A stretch of 6,107 bases of DNA from Pseudomonadota bacterium (GTDB lineage: Bacteria > Pseudomonadota > Alphaproteobacteria > Rhizobiales > Rhizobiaceae): contig JAFAGL010000121.1 in assembly GCA_023422735.1 (NCBI GenBank), forward strand, positions 1 through 6,107. The letters are read 5' to 3'. Every line of letters starts with the position of its first letter. The stretch's first letter is position 1. Below are positions 1 through 5,339 of this stretch, one piece after another. A program made the position numbers and the translations under genes. Under the pieces are notes generated by a model. It had not been told where the DNA came from. It saw only the letters and a program-made list of their open reading frames with translations, and did not search any database.

Positions 1-202
1 CCTTTTGCAGCCGGTCAATCAAACCCCGCTCAAAATAGGAAACATGGCAGGTGACACCCGAAACTTCTGGATCGGTAATGGCCTCGACGATGATGTCGTT
101 GCCCAGCCAGTCTACCCCGACCTTGCCGACTTCCGCAGCTTTCACCGGCGCGCAAAGTGCTGCCATCATCACGGCCAACAGGGCCCAACTCCGAACCGAC
201 AT
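1..202 (-). CDS. creA: CreA-family secreted protein, N-terminal part (truncated by window edge)
   Basis: This is the first 67 codons of a minus-strand gene that runs off the left edge. The start is the ATG at 202-200, with a GGAG Shine-Dalgarno (complement of 211-214) 8 nt upstream. Residues 1-22 form a typical signal peptide: an Arg near the N-terminus, a hydrophobic Ala/Leu/Met core and a VKA|AEV cleavage site, so the product is probably exported to the periplasm. The mature part begins AEVGKVGVDWLG and continues with IIVEAITDPEVSGVTCHVS, which lines up with E. coli CreA (AEEIGSV..., IVVEAFDDPDVKNVTCYVS), including the Cys after V-T at residue 52. CreA proteins are conserved in proteobacteria but their biochemical role is unknown; the name comes from the E. 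coli creABCD locus, and no creBCD partner is visible here. It is divergent from the SCO1 cluster. Family assignment is fairly sure; function is not. Confidence 0.85.
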   Translation of the reverse strand, partial: MSVRSWALLAVMMAALCAPVKAAEVGKVGVDWLGNDIIVEAITDPEVSGVTCHVSYFERGLIDRLQK

Positions 203-341
203 GTTTTGTTCTCCGATCAATCGCGCTGGATGTCACGCAAATGGGATAGGACCTTGATGCCGACAAGTCGTCATCGGCAGGTGTCGCGGCAAGATGCGCC
301 TTTGCCTGAAGCGGTGGGAAGGGTATGAAAGCAGGATGATC
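203..341. promoter_or_regulatory. Divergent intergenic region, creA / SCO1 cluster
   Basis: This 139-bp gap must hold the promoters for creA leftward and the small-membrane-protein/SCO1/prmA cluster rightward. I could not find a convincing -35/-10 pair on either strand. The clearest structure is an imperfect palindrome at 256-275, GATGCCGACAAGTCGTCATC, in which GATG-x-CGAC pairs with GTCG-x-CATC around a central AA. It overlaps a second inverted repeat, TGCCGA (258-263) and TCGGCA (274-279). It could be an operator, but nothing in the window identifies a regulator. Confidence 0.4.
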
Positions 342-494
342 ATGCCCTCGCCTCCCGTCGCTTCGCTCGCCCGCGTGTTTGCGGGTCTGATCGTGCTGGG
401 CATCGTCGCCGGGATCGGCTTCGCGCTTTGGCTGGATCATGCACCGGCCATCTTTATGGCATTGGTGAATTCGGGGCTGTCGTGGTGTTTCTAG
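342..494 (+). CDS. Small membrane protein upstream of SCO1 (hypothetical)
   Basis: I do not firmly recognise this protein of about 50 residues. From the ATG at 342 it begins MPSPPVASLARVF. A strongly hydrophobic stretch follows at about residues 12-31 (FAGLIVLGIVAGIGFALW), long enough for one membrane helix. A short amphipathic tail ends in SGLSWCF, with a Cys at the second-last position. The start at 342 has AGGA (333-336) 5 nt upstream; an in-frame ATG at 336 would add two residues, and the one at 294 seems too far upstream. The stop lies only 18 nt before the SCO1 start on the same strand, so the two are probably co-transcribed. That position suggests, but does not prove, a link to cytochrome oxidase or copper handling at the membrane. 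It could be non-coding, but the clean hydrophobic profile and placement favour a real gene. Confidence 0.6.
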   Translation: MPSPPVASLARVFAGLIVLGIVAGIGFALWLDHAPAIFMALVNSGLSWCF

Positions 495-512
495 CCTCTC
501 TGGTGTTCTGGA

Positions 513-1115
513 ATGACTGAACAAAAATCATCTCTCATGCGCATCGTTCTCGGTGCAGCTGCAATTTTGGTCGCGGTGATTATCGGCGCCGGCGCATTTA
601 TCGTCTACCAAGGCACGACAGCTTCCAACGCCGAGCCCTATGGCGAGCCGTTTACGCTAGTCGATGGCGATAATCAGACTGTCACGGAACAAGCTCTGCG
701 CGGTCATCCTTCCGTTCTGTTCTTTGGGTTCACCCATTGCCCGGAAGTGTGTCCCACCACGCTCTACGAAATGGACGGCTGGCTTGGCCAGCTCGCTGAT
801 GAAGGCAGGACCATCAAGGCTTATTTCGTCTCGATCGATCCAGAACGCGACACACCTGAAATCATGAAAACCTATGTCGGCAACGTGTCGGACAAGATTA
901 CCGGCTTGACCGGAAACCCTGAAAGGGTAGCGGCGATGGCGAAGTCGTTCGGCATTTTCGTGCGAAAGGTGCCTCTCGAAAATGACGATTACACGATGGA
1001 TCACACCGCATCCGTCATTTTGTTGGATTCGTCAGGCGATTTTTTCGGCACGATTGCTTATGGCGAAAGCAGCAGCACCGCCATCGCGAAATTGAAGCGT
1101 TTGGCAGGCTCCTGA
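513..1115 (+). CDS. SCO1/SenC-family copper chaperone for cytochrome c oxidase
   Basis: This 200-residue protein has an N-terminal membrane anchor (about residues 9-32, IVLGAAAILVAVIIGAGAFI) followed by a periplasmic thioredoxin-fold domain. The family's copper-binding motif is complete: Cys76 and Cys80 in HCPEVCP, and the distant His164 in TMDHTA. The SCO signature SIDPERDTP (107-115) is also present. SCO proteins deliver copper to, or reduce the cysteines of, the CuA site of cytochrome oxidase subunit II during assembly. The ATG at 513 is preferred although its Shine-Dalgarno is poor (TCTGG), because the next in-frame Met, at 537, has no ribosome-binding site; translation may be coupled to the small gene ending 18 nt upstream. 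The stop overlaps the prmA start as TGATG. Length and motifs are normal for the family. Confidence 0.93.
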   Translation: MTEQKSSLMRIVLGAAAILVAVIIGAGAFIVYQGTTASNAEPYGEPFTLVDGDNQTVTEQALRGHPSVLFFGFTHCPEVCPTTLYEMDGWLGQLADEGRTIKAYFVSIDPERDTPEIMKTYVGNVSDKITGLTGNPERVAAMAKSFGIFVRKVPLENDDYTMDHTASVILLDSSGDFFGTIAYGESSSTAIAKLKRLAGS

Positions 1116-1978
1116 TGGTCGATCAGATCCGCTACTTTCTGGTTGGCGAAGGTTCATCGATCCGCCGATTGCACCGCGAGTTGGAGTTCATCTTCGAGGA
1201 TGATGGTTATCCAATTGCCATTGTGGAGCTGGATGAGACGGCCGACCGGCATGAGATCTCCATCTACGCCGACGCAGAGGATGAGACAGCGCCAACACGG
1301 CTGCGCGATGCAGCGACGGGCTTTCACATTGAATCCGAGGTCTTGCCGGAAATCGATTGGGTCACTGCTTCTTTGCAAGGGCTGAAGCCGGTTCGCGCAG
1401 GCCGTTTTCTGGTCCACGGCCATCATGATCGCTATCGTTTACGCGCCAATGATATCGGCATTGAGATTGAAGCTGGGCTGGCATTTGGCACTGGCCATCA
1501 CGGAACAACGGCTGGCTGCCTGCAGATGATCGGCGAGGTGATCTGCCGTGAAAATCCGCGCCGTATGCTGGATCTGGGTACCGGCAGCGCGGTACTGGCG
1601 ATCGCGATGGCAAAACTCACCCGCCGTCCGGTTCTGGCAACGGATATTGACCCCATCGCTGTGCGGGTCGCCGTGGAAAACGCACGCCTCAACCAAGTGG
1701 CCGCATGGGTACGCGGCGTAACGGCGGTTGGTTTTGCGCACCGCGTCATCCGCGCAGCAGCGCCTTATGATCTGATTGTCGCCAATATCCTGGCCAAACC
1801 TCTGATGCGGCTGGCCCCCGAAATGCGCAACCACTTAATGCCGGGTGGATCGCTGATTTTGTCAGGCATTCTTCAGCGCCAGCGCAATGCAGTGATCGCC
1901 GCTTATGTCGGGCAAGGATTCCGGCATGTAAAAACGCTACCTTTGGAGGGCTGGGTAACGATCCATCTCAAGCGATAG
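1115..1978 (+). CDS. prmA: Ribosomal protein L11 methyltransferase
   Basis: This 287-residue protein is predicted to transfer methyl groups from S-adenosylmethionine to ribosomal protein L11 in the cytosol. The N-terminal about 90 residues are the substrate-recognition domain. The catalytic Rossmann domain follows, with the PrmA-specific AFGTGHHGTT (123-132), the AdoMet-binding motif I MLDLGTGSAVLAIA (151-164), the acidic ATDIDP (175-180), which is expected to contact the AdoMet ribose, and motif IV VANILAKPL (222-230), equivalent to E. coli VANILAGPL. The C-terminal GGSLILSGIL is also typical. One oddity is that the third glycine of motif I (G-x-G-S-G in E. coli) is Ala159. The start overlaps the SCO1 stop, and an AGG lies 6 nt upstream inside SCO1, so coupled translation is likely. 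It is followed by a hairpin terminator 8 nt after the stop. SCO1 is an assembly factor, so the pairing seems to be operon convenience and not a shared pathway. Confidence 0.93.
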   Translation: MVDQIRYFLVGEGSSIRRLHRELEFIFEDDGYPIAIVELDETADRHEISIYADAEDETAPTRLRDAATGFHIESEVLPEIDWVTASLQGLKPVRAGRFLVHGHHDRYRLRANDIGIEIEAGLAFGTGHHGTTAGCLQMIGEVICRENPRRMLDLGTGSAVLAIAMAKLTRRPVLATDIDPIAVRVAVENARLNQVAAWVRGVTAVGFAHRVIRAAAPYDLIVANILAKPLMRLAPEMRNHLMPGGSLILSGILQRQRNAVIAAYVGQGFRHVKTLPLEGWVTIHLKR

Positions 1979-1980
1979 GC

Positions 1981-2008
1981 AACAAAAAAGGCGGCCAGGA
2001 CCGCCTTT
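1981..2008. terminator. Bidirectional intrinsic terminator between prmA and the convergent small gene
   Basis: AAAGGCGG (1987-1994) and CCGCCTTT (2001-2008) form a perfect 8-bp stem around the 6-nt loop CCAGGA. The A-run at 1984-1989 gives a U-rich tail on the minus strand, so the terminator looks strong for the small minus-strand gene ending at 2029. On the plus strand it starts 8 nt after the prmA stop, but the U-tail is only the short TTT within the stem, so it is probably weaker in that direction. Confidence 0.85.
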
Positions 2009-2028
2009 CGAACGCAGGTTTCGGTTGA

Positions 2029-2193
2029 TCAATAACCGGAAGAGATATGGCGGCGAGCCAGCCCATCTGCGCGTGTACGACCATATGTGGTTTCATAAGC
2101 GTCAACCATGCGGTGAGCTTCTTTATGGCGCGCTTCGATCATAGCGTCGAGCATATTGCGGAAGAAACCGCGAGTTGCGATCAAGGCAGTCAT
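2029..2193 (-). CDS. Small basic hypothetical protein, 54 residues
   Basis: I do not recognise the family. Reading leftward from ATG (2193-2191) gives an open frame of 54 codons ending in TGA at 2031-2029. The protein begins MTALIATRGFFRNMLDAMIE and ends GLARRHISSGY. It is rich in Arg and His, with a likely amphipathic helix over about residues 9-34 (FFRNMLDAMIEARHKEAHRMV), no signal peptide and no cysteine. Support for coding: an excellent Shine-Dalgarno (AAAGGGGA on the minus strand, complement of 2199-2206, 5 nt before the ATG), a well-placed terminator with a U-tail 20 nt after the stop, and a candidate promoter upstream. The size and composition recall the short Arg-rich DUF1127 proteins of alphaproteobacteria, but I do not see their core motif, so I do not assign it there. 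It is divergent from the aminopeptidase gene. The overlapping plus-strand frame at 2047-2241 has no comparable support. Confidence 0.72.
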   Translation of the reverse strand: MTALIATRGFFRNMLDAMIEARHKEAHRMVDAYETTYGRTRADGLARRHISSGY

Positions 2194-2215
2194 GGCAATC
2201 CCCTTTCACTTGTTT

Positions 2216-2254
2216 CTGGTGAAATAGGTAAGCCATACTGACCTATTTCACCAG
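2216..2254. repeat. Long near-perfect inverted repeat (operator or RNA hairpin)
   Basis: CTGGTGAAATAGGT (2216-2229) is the exact reverse complement of ACCTATTTCACCAG (2241-2254). With one A/G mismatch the arms extend to 17 bp around the 5-nt loop CCATA (2233-2237). On the plus strand the hairpin is followed 3 nt later by five T (2258-2262), which resembles a terminator. On the minus strand it lies just upstream of the small gene's ribosome-binding site and overlaps that gene's candidate -10. It could be an operator for a dimeric repressor, a 5'-leader hairpin of the small gene, or a terminator of a plus-strand transcript. Confidence 0.85.
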
Positions 2255-2273
2255 TGCTTTTTGTGCATGACAG
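2245..2273 (-). promoter_or_regulatory. Candidate promoter of the small minus-strand gene
   Basis: On the minus strand, CTGTCA (complement of 2268-2273) is a 4/6 match to -35 and TGAAAT (complement of 2245-2250) a 4/6 match to -10, with the ideal 17-bp spacer. Transcription would start near 2238, about 45 nt before the ATG. The -10 lies inside the right arm of the long inverted repeat and the -35 inside a shorter one, which fits an operator overlapping a promoter. This rests only on consensus matching. Confidence 0.28.
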
Positions 2274-2297
2274 CATTGTCATATTGCGGTGCACAAA
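2260..2297. repeat. Paired inverted repeats TTTGTGCA/TGCACAAA and ATGACA/TGTCAT
   Basis: TTTGTGCA (2260-2267) and TGCACAAA (2290-2297) are perfect 8-bp inverted copies whose centres are 30 bp apart. Between them is a second perfect inverted repeat, ATGACA (2267-2272) GCAT TGTCAT (2277-2282). The two dyads are not concentric, so they are more likely separate protein-binding sites than one hairpin. They sit between the two divergent genes. Confidence 0.6.
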
Positions 2298-2313
2298 GAG
2301 GATTCTCTCAAAA

Positions 2314-2342
2314 TTGCACTAGGTGGGTTGTCCGTGTGTTAT
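2314..2342 (+). promoter_or_regulatory. Candidate promoter of the aminopeptidase P gene
   Basis: TTGCAC (2314-2319, 3/6 match to -35) and TGTTAT (2337-2342, 4/6 match to -10) are separated by 17 bp. The predicted start, near 2349, would give a leader of about 24 nt that contains the AGGTGA ribosome-binding site at 2359-2364. It supports the ATG at 2373 as the start, since the upstream in-frame ATG at 2289 would lie ahead of this promoter. Evidence is consensus matching only. Confidence 0.35.
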
Positions 2343-2372
2343 TGCTTTCGCAAGAAACAGGTGAAATTTACG

Positions 2373-4199
2373 ATGTTCCAGTCATTTGAATCGCTCACCG
2401 ATCCGTCGCAGGGCCCGGAAAGAATTGTCCGTCTCCGGACTGCAATGAAAGACGCTGGCGTGGATGGTTTTCTCATTCCGCGCGCCGACCAGCATCAAGG
2501 TGAGTATGTCCCAGTCTTTGCCGAACGTCTGCAATGGCTGACGGGCTTCACGGGGTCTGCCGGTATTGCGCTGGTCTTGGAAGATCAGGCAGTGATCTTT
2601 GTCGATGGGCGCTACACATTACAGGTGCAGCAACAGGCCGATCCACAGACTTTCACTTTCGAAAGTCTGGTGGAAAATCCGCCGACAGCGTGGATTGCCA
2701 AAAATCTCCCGAAGGGTTCCCGACTGGGCTTCGACCCGTGGCTTCATACGATTGGAGAGGTCGAGCAACTTCAGAAAGCGGTTGGAAGGCGCAGTGCGAC
2801 CTTGATCAGCGTCGACAATCTGGTGGATCGCATCTGGGACGATCAGCCGGAGCCACCTTCAGGCAAGGTCGAGATTCAGCCGGAGAAGTTTGCTGGTGAA
2901 CTCGCCAAAGATAAACTTCCCCGGCTTTCCGAGAAACTGCGCGACGCTCAGGTGAACGCTACCATCTTGACCGATCCATCTTCGATCGCATGGGCATTCA
3001 ATATTCGTGGCAGCGATATTCCGCACACCCCACTCCCCTTGAGCTTTGCAATCCTGCATGCAGATAGGCGTCCCGATCTCTTCATTGATGAGCGAAAACT
3101 GGACATAGAAACAAGAGCCTATTTGACACAGCTCAGCGATCTGCATTCTCCATCTGAGCTAGAAAATGTCGTGGCCGACCTGTCGCCCGATGCGGTGATC
3201 GGGCTGGATTTCTCACTGGCCGCCGCCAAATTGCGATTGCTCGTTGAAGACAATGGCGGACAGGTTATTTCCTTTGCGGATCCAGCGCGCTTGCCACGGG
3301 CCACGAAAAACAAGGCCGAGATTGAAGGCAGTCGCGCCGCGCATCGGCGCGATGGCGCCGCAATGGTCAATTTCCTGAGCTGGGTGGAAGCCCAAGCGCG
3401 TACCAGCGTGGACGAGATTGCGCTTGTCGAAAAGCTTGAAGAATGTCGGCGTACAGCGGGCGAAAAAGCTCAGATGCCTTTGCGCGATATTTCCTTCGAT
3501 ACGATTTCCGGCGCAGGCCCGAACGGCGCGATTATTCATTATCGCGTCACAAACAAGACGAACCGCGTTCTGCAAAATAACGAACTGTATCTGGTGGATT
3601 CCGGCGGCCAATATCAAGACGGAACCACCGATATCACCCGCACAACAATTATCGGCACTCCATCTGACGAGATGAAGCGCCATTATACGATCGTGCTGAA
3701 GGGGCTGATCTCGATTTCAATGCTGCGATTTCCGGTTGGTACGCGCGGTTGCGATATAGATGCCTTCGCCCGGATCGGCCATTGGAAAGCCGGGCTGGAT
3801 TTCGCACATGGCACCGGCCATGGCGTCGGCTCCTATCTCGCCGTCCACGAAGGTCCGCAGCGCATCGCCAAGACTGGCACCGAGAAGCTTCTGCCGGGCA
3901 TGATTCTTTCCAACGAGCCTGGCTACTACAAGCAAGGCGGTTATGGGATCAGGCTGGAAAACCTTATTGTCGTAAGCGAACCGACCGCAATCGCGGGTGG
4001 CGATATTCCCATGCACGCGTTTGAGACGCTGACATTATGTCCGTTCGAGCGCCGCTTGATCGAGATCAGCCTGCTGACAGAAGAGGAGCTCGACTGGCTC
4101 AACGCATACCATGCACATGTCGGTATTGAGCTTGAAGCGTTGATAGAAAGCCAAGCCGCGGACTGGCTGAAAGACAAAACGCGTCCTCTGACGCGATAA
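2373..4199 (+). CDS. pepP: Xaa-Pro aminopeptidase (aminopeptidase P, family M24B)
   Basis: This 608-residue, probably cytosolic enzyme removes the N-terminal residue from peptides with proline in second position. It has the three-domain layout of animal XPNPEP1, not the shorter E. coli form: two creatinase-like N-terminal domains (about residues 15-145 and 170-305, with LIPRADQHQGEYVP and WLTGFTGSAG in the first) and a C-terminal pita-bread catalytic domain. All five dimetal ligands are present: Asp409 (LVDSGGQY), Asp420 (GTTDITRT), His483 (HGTGHGVG), Glu515 (NEPGYY) and Glu529 (IRLEN). The proton-shuttle histidines are also there: His389 in NGAIIHY and His492 in VHEGP. Spacing matches human XPNPEP1 except for a two-residue deletion between the His and first Glu ligands. 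I chose ATG 2373 because AGGTGA sits 8 nt upstream and family similarity begins there; the longer frame from 2289 adds 28 unconserved residues. The pepP symbol is by function; the stop directly abuts the convergent azlD stop. Confidence 0.93.
   Translation: MFQSFESLTDPSQGPERIVRLRTAMKDAGVDGFLIPRADQHQGEYVPVFAERLQWLTGFTGSAGIALVLEDQAVIFVDGRYTLQVQQQADPQTFTFESLVENPPTAWIAKNLPKGSRLGFDPWLHTIGEVEQLQKAVGRRSATLISVDNLVDRIWDDQPEPPSGKVEIQPEKFAGELAKDKLPRLSEKLRDAQVNATILTDPSSIAWAFNIRGSDIPHTPLPLSFAILHADRRPDLFIDERKLDIETRAYLTQLSDLHSPSELENVVADLSPDAVIGLDFSLAAAKLRLLVEDNGGQVISFADPARLPRATKNKAEIEGSRAAHRRDGAAMVNFLSWVEAQARTSVDEIALVEKLEECRRTAGEKAQMPLRDISFDTISGAGPNGAIIHYRVTNKTNRVLQNNELYLVDSGGQYQDGTTDITRTTIIGTPSDEMKRHYTIVLKGLISISMLRFPVGTRGCDIDAFARIGHWKAGLDFAHGTGHGVGSYLAVHEGPQRIAKTGTEKLLPGMILSNEPGYYKQGGYGIRLENLIVVSEPTAIAGGDIPMHAFETLTLCPFERRLIEISLLTEEELDWLNAYHAHVGIELEALIESQAADWLKDKTRPLTR
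4170..4195 (-). terminator. Probable azlCD terminator inside the 3' end of the aminopeptidase gene
   Basis: Read on the minus strand, CGCGTC-AGAG-GACGCG (complement of 4195-4180) makes a GC-rich 6-bp stem with a tetraloop. It is followed at once by TTTTGTCTTT (complement of 4179-4170). It begins 4 nt after the azlD stop, the expected place for an intrinsic terminator, although it lies within the last codons of the convergent aminopeptidase gene. Confidence 0.55.
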
Positions 4200-4496
4200 T
4201 CACCCCACAAGCTGGCGCATGGCAATCAAAACGCATGCGCCAGCCATAAAGCTCACAAACATTGAAGTTCGCAAGCCAACGATGGCAGCTGCTATAAGCG
4301 CGGCCCATTCGGCCGTTCCGCCGTTCAACGCAGCTGGCGCCACCAACGTCGTCAGAACTGCTGCTGGTACCGCTTCGAGACCGGCTTGCACGCGCGGGTG
4401 AATAGTCCTGAACTGCGACAGGATTAAATGACCGCCAATGCGCGTCGCATAGGTGGCCAGTCCTGCAAAAAGGATGATCCAGAGATTGTTGCTCAT
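4200..4496 (-). CDS. azlD: Branched-chain amino-acid exporter small subunit AzlD
   Basis: This 98-residue hydrophobic protein matches the AzlD family (small partner of AzlC; E. coli equivalent YgaH) in size and in motifs: TYATRIGGH near residues 15-23, EAVPAAVLTTLVAP at about 41-54, and a long hydrophobic C-terminal half. Three to four membrane helices are visible (about 6-28, 40-58, 63-80, 80-95). With AzlC it forms an inner-membrane exporter for branched-chain amino acids; substrates here are inferred from the family. The start ATG overlaps the azlC stop as ATGA (4496-4493), indicating translational coupling. Its TGA (4202-4200) directly abuts the TAA of the convergent aminopeptidase gene with no base in between, and a probable terminator for this transcript lies inside that gene. 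Confidence 0.9.
   Translation of the reverse strand: MSNNLWIILFAGLATYATRIGGHLILSQFRTIHPRVQAGLEAVPAAVLTTLVAPAALNGGTAEWAALIAAAIVGLRTSMFVSFMAGACVLIAMRQLVG
4211..4244. repeat. 10-bp inverted repeat just after the aminopeptidase stop, inside azlD
   Basis: GCTGGCGCAT (4211-4220) and ATGCGCCAGC (4235-4244) are perfect reverse complements around a 14-nt loop. On the plus strand it starts 11 nt after the aminopeptidase stop but has no U-run behind it (CATAAAG), so it could be a weak terminator or a 3'-end stabilising hairpin of that mRNA. It encodes the C-terminal residues of AzlD on the other strand, so coincidence of coding sequence is possible. Confidence 0.5.
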
Positions 4497-5242
4497 ACGG
4501 TCTCCGTCGGCTCCATCGCATCCTCACCACTCAGGCGCTGGATCGGCGGAAGCGTGGCAGCAAGAAATATCCCGGCAAGAGCGCCCAAACTCACATGCCA
4601 AGGCGATCCGACGAACCGGTAAGCAATGATCGAAGCAACTGCGCTGATGGCAACGATCGGCAGCCATCTCGGCCTTCCCCGAAAGCCCATGACCAGACCC
4701 AAGAAGTAGATTGGCAAAAGGAAATCAAGTCCGATTGCATGCGGATCGGGAATGACCTGACTGCCAAACCTAGCCCCCATCCACGATAGGATCGTCCAAG
4801 AACAATACATGGGCAGGGAAATGCCGGCATACCAAGCGATGGACACTGTTCTGCGCGATTGCACCCGTCGTTCTGATTCCGCGAAAACCGGATCCACGAG
4901 AAAGAAAAACGAGACAAGTTTGGTGAGCGGCGACCAATAGGAAAGATGTCGCCCAAGGGCCGCAGAATAAAGAACGTGCCGAAAATTGACGGCGAAGATC
5001 GAGAACACAATCAGCCACGGCGCGATATGTTGCCCAAACAATTCGATGCCAACCATCTGGCTCGCGCCGCCGAAGACGATCGCGCTCATCAAGGTCGCCT
5101 CAGTGACGCTCAATCCGCTTTCGACTGCCATTGCGCCAAATAAAACCGCGAAAGGTCCGGAAGCTACGCAGATTGGAACGCAAAGCTTTGCGCCGGCAAG
5201 GAACTGGGCCTTGCGGTCTCCAACATTTGAGAAAACGGACAT
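4493..5242 (-). CDS. azlC: Branched-chain amino-acid exporter large subunit AzlC
   Basis: This 249-residue integral membrane protein of the AzlC family (E. coli equivalent YgaZ) has a short polar N-terminus (MSVFSNVGDRKAQF). The conserved first helix region is AGAKLCVPICVASGPFAVLFGAMA (about 16-40). The family hallmark VFGGASQMVGIELF (56-69) follows, then NFRHVLYSAAL (85-95) and several further helices up to about residue 230. The polar C-terminal tail (SGEDAMEPTETV) faces the AzlD start. The pair is predicted to export branched-chain amino acids across the inner membrane. The start at 5242 has no strong Shine-Dalgarno (only ACGAG at modest distance), but no better in-frame start was found. 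It lies 97 nt downstream of the ligA stop on the same strand, so it may have its own promoter. No Lrp-type regulator gene, as beside Bacillus azlCD, is visible here. Confidence 0.92.
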   Translation of the reverse strand: MSVFSNVGDRKAQFLAGAKLCVPICVASGPFAVLFGAMAVESGLSVTEATLMSAIVFGGASQMVGIELFGQHIAPWLIVFSIFAVNFRHVLYSAALGRHLSYWSPLTKLVSFFFLVDPVFAESERRVQSRRTVSIAWYAGISLPMYCSWTILSWMGARFGSQVIPDPHAIGLDFLLPIYFLGLVMGFRGRPRWLPIVAISAVASIIAYRFVGSPWHVSLGALAGIFLAATLPPIQRLSGEDAMEPTETV

Positions 5243-5339
5243 ATAACGACTCGTGCAACCGGCAGGTGGGGAGCGGCTTAGGTTAATTACTACACCGCGT
5301 CACACCAATTCCTTTGATCCAAAGAACAATTTCTGGCTT
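5243..5339 (-). promoter_or_regulatory. ligA-azlC intergenic region with small palindrome
   Basis: These 97 bp separate the ligA stop from the azlC start on the minus strand. A 13-bp palindrome, CTTTG-ATC-CAAAG, lies at 5312-5324. No U-run follows it, so it is not a standard terminator of ligA. A weak promoter candidate on the minus strand is TTGGTG, 17 nt, TAACCT (within about 5282-5310), with only a 3/6 -10 match. The palindrome just upstream of it could be an activator site for azlCD, but the sequence alone does not settle this. Confidence 0.35.

Noticed and set aside
5..328. 107-codon open frame on the plus strand
   Set aside because: It is antisense to creA and has no recognisable domain or ribosome-binding site.
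30..524. 164-codon open frame on the minus strand
   Set aside because: It overlaps creA in another frame and runs antisense through the small membrane gene. Its translation is low-complexity Arg/His/Gly-rich with no family resemblance, while the creA frame has a signal peptide, a ribosome-binding site and clear CreA similarity.
2047..2241. 64-codon plus-strand frame in the prmA-aminopeptidase gap
   Set aside because: It is antisense to the better supported 54-codon minus-strand gene and ends inside the inverted repeat; it lacks a Shine-Dalgarno.
2289..2372. N-terminal extension of the aminopeptidase gene from ATG 2289
   Set aside because: The extra 28 residues have no family counterpart and no good ribosome-binding site precedes 2289; AGGTGA sits correctly for the ATG at 2373.
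3213..3683. 156-codon minus-strand frame within the aminopeptidase gene
   Set aside because: It is an antisense shadow of the conserved catalytic domain; the translation shows no domain.
4099..4530. 143-codon minus-strand frame overlapping azlD
   Set aside because: It is an out-of-frame reading of azlD and the aminopeptidase 3' end; AzlD in its own frame is clearly recognised.
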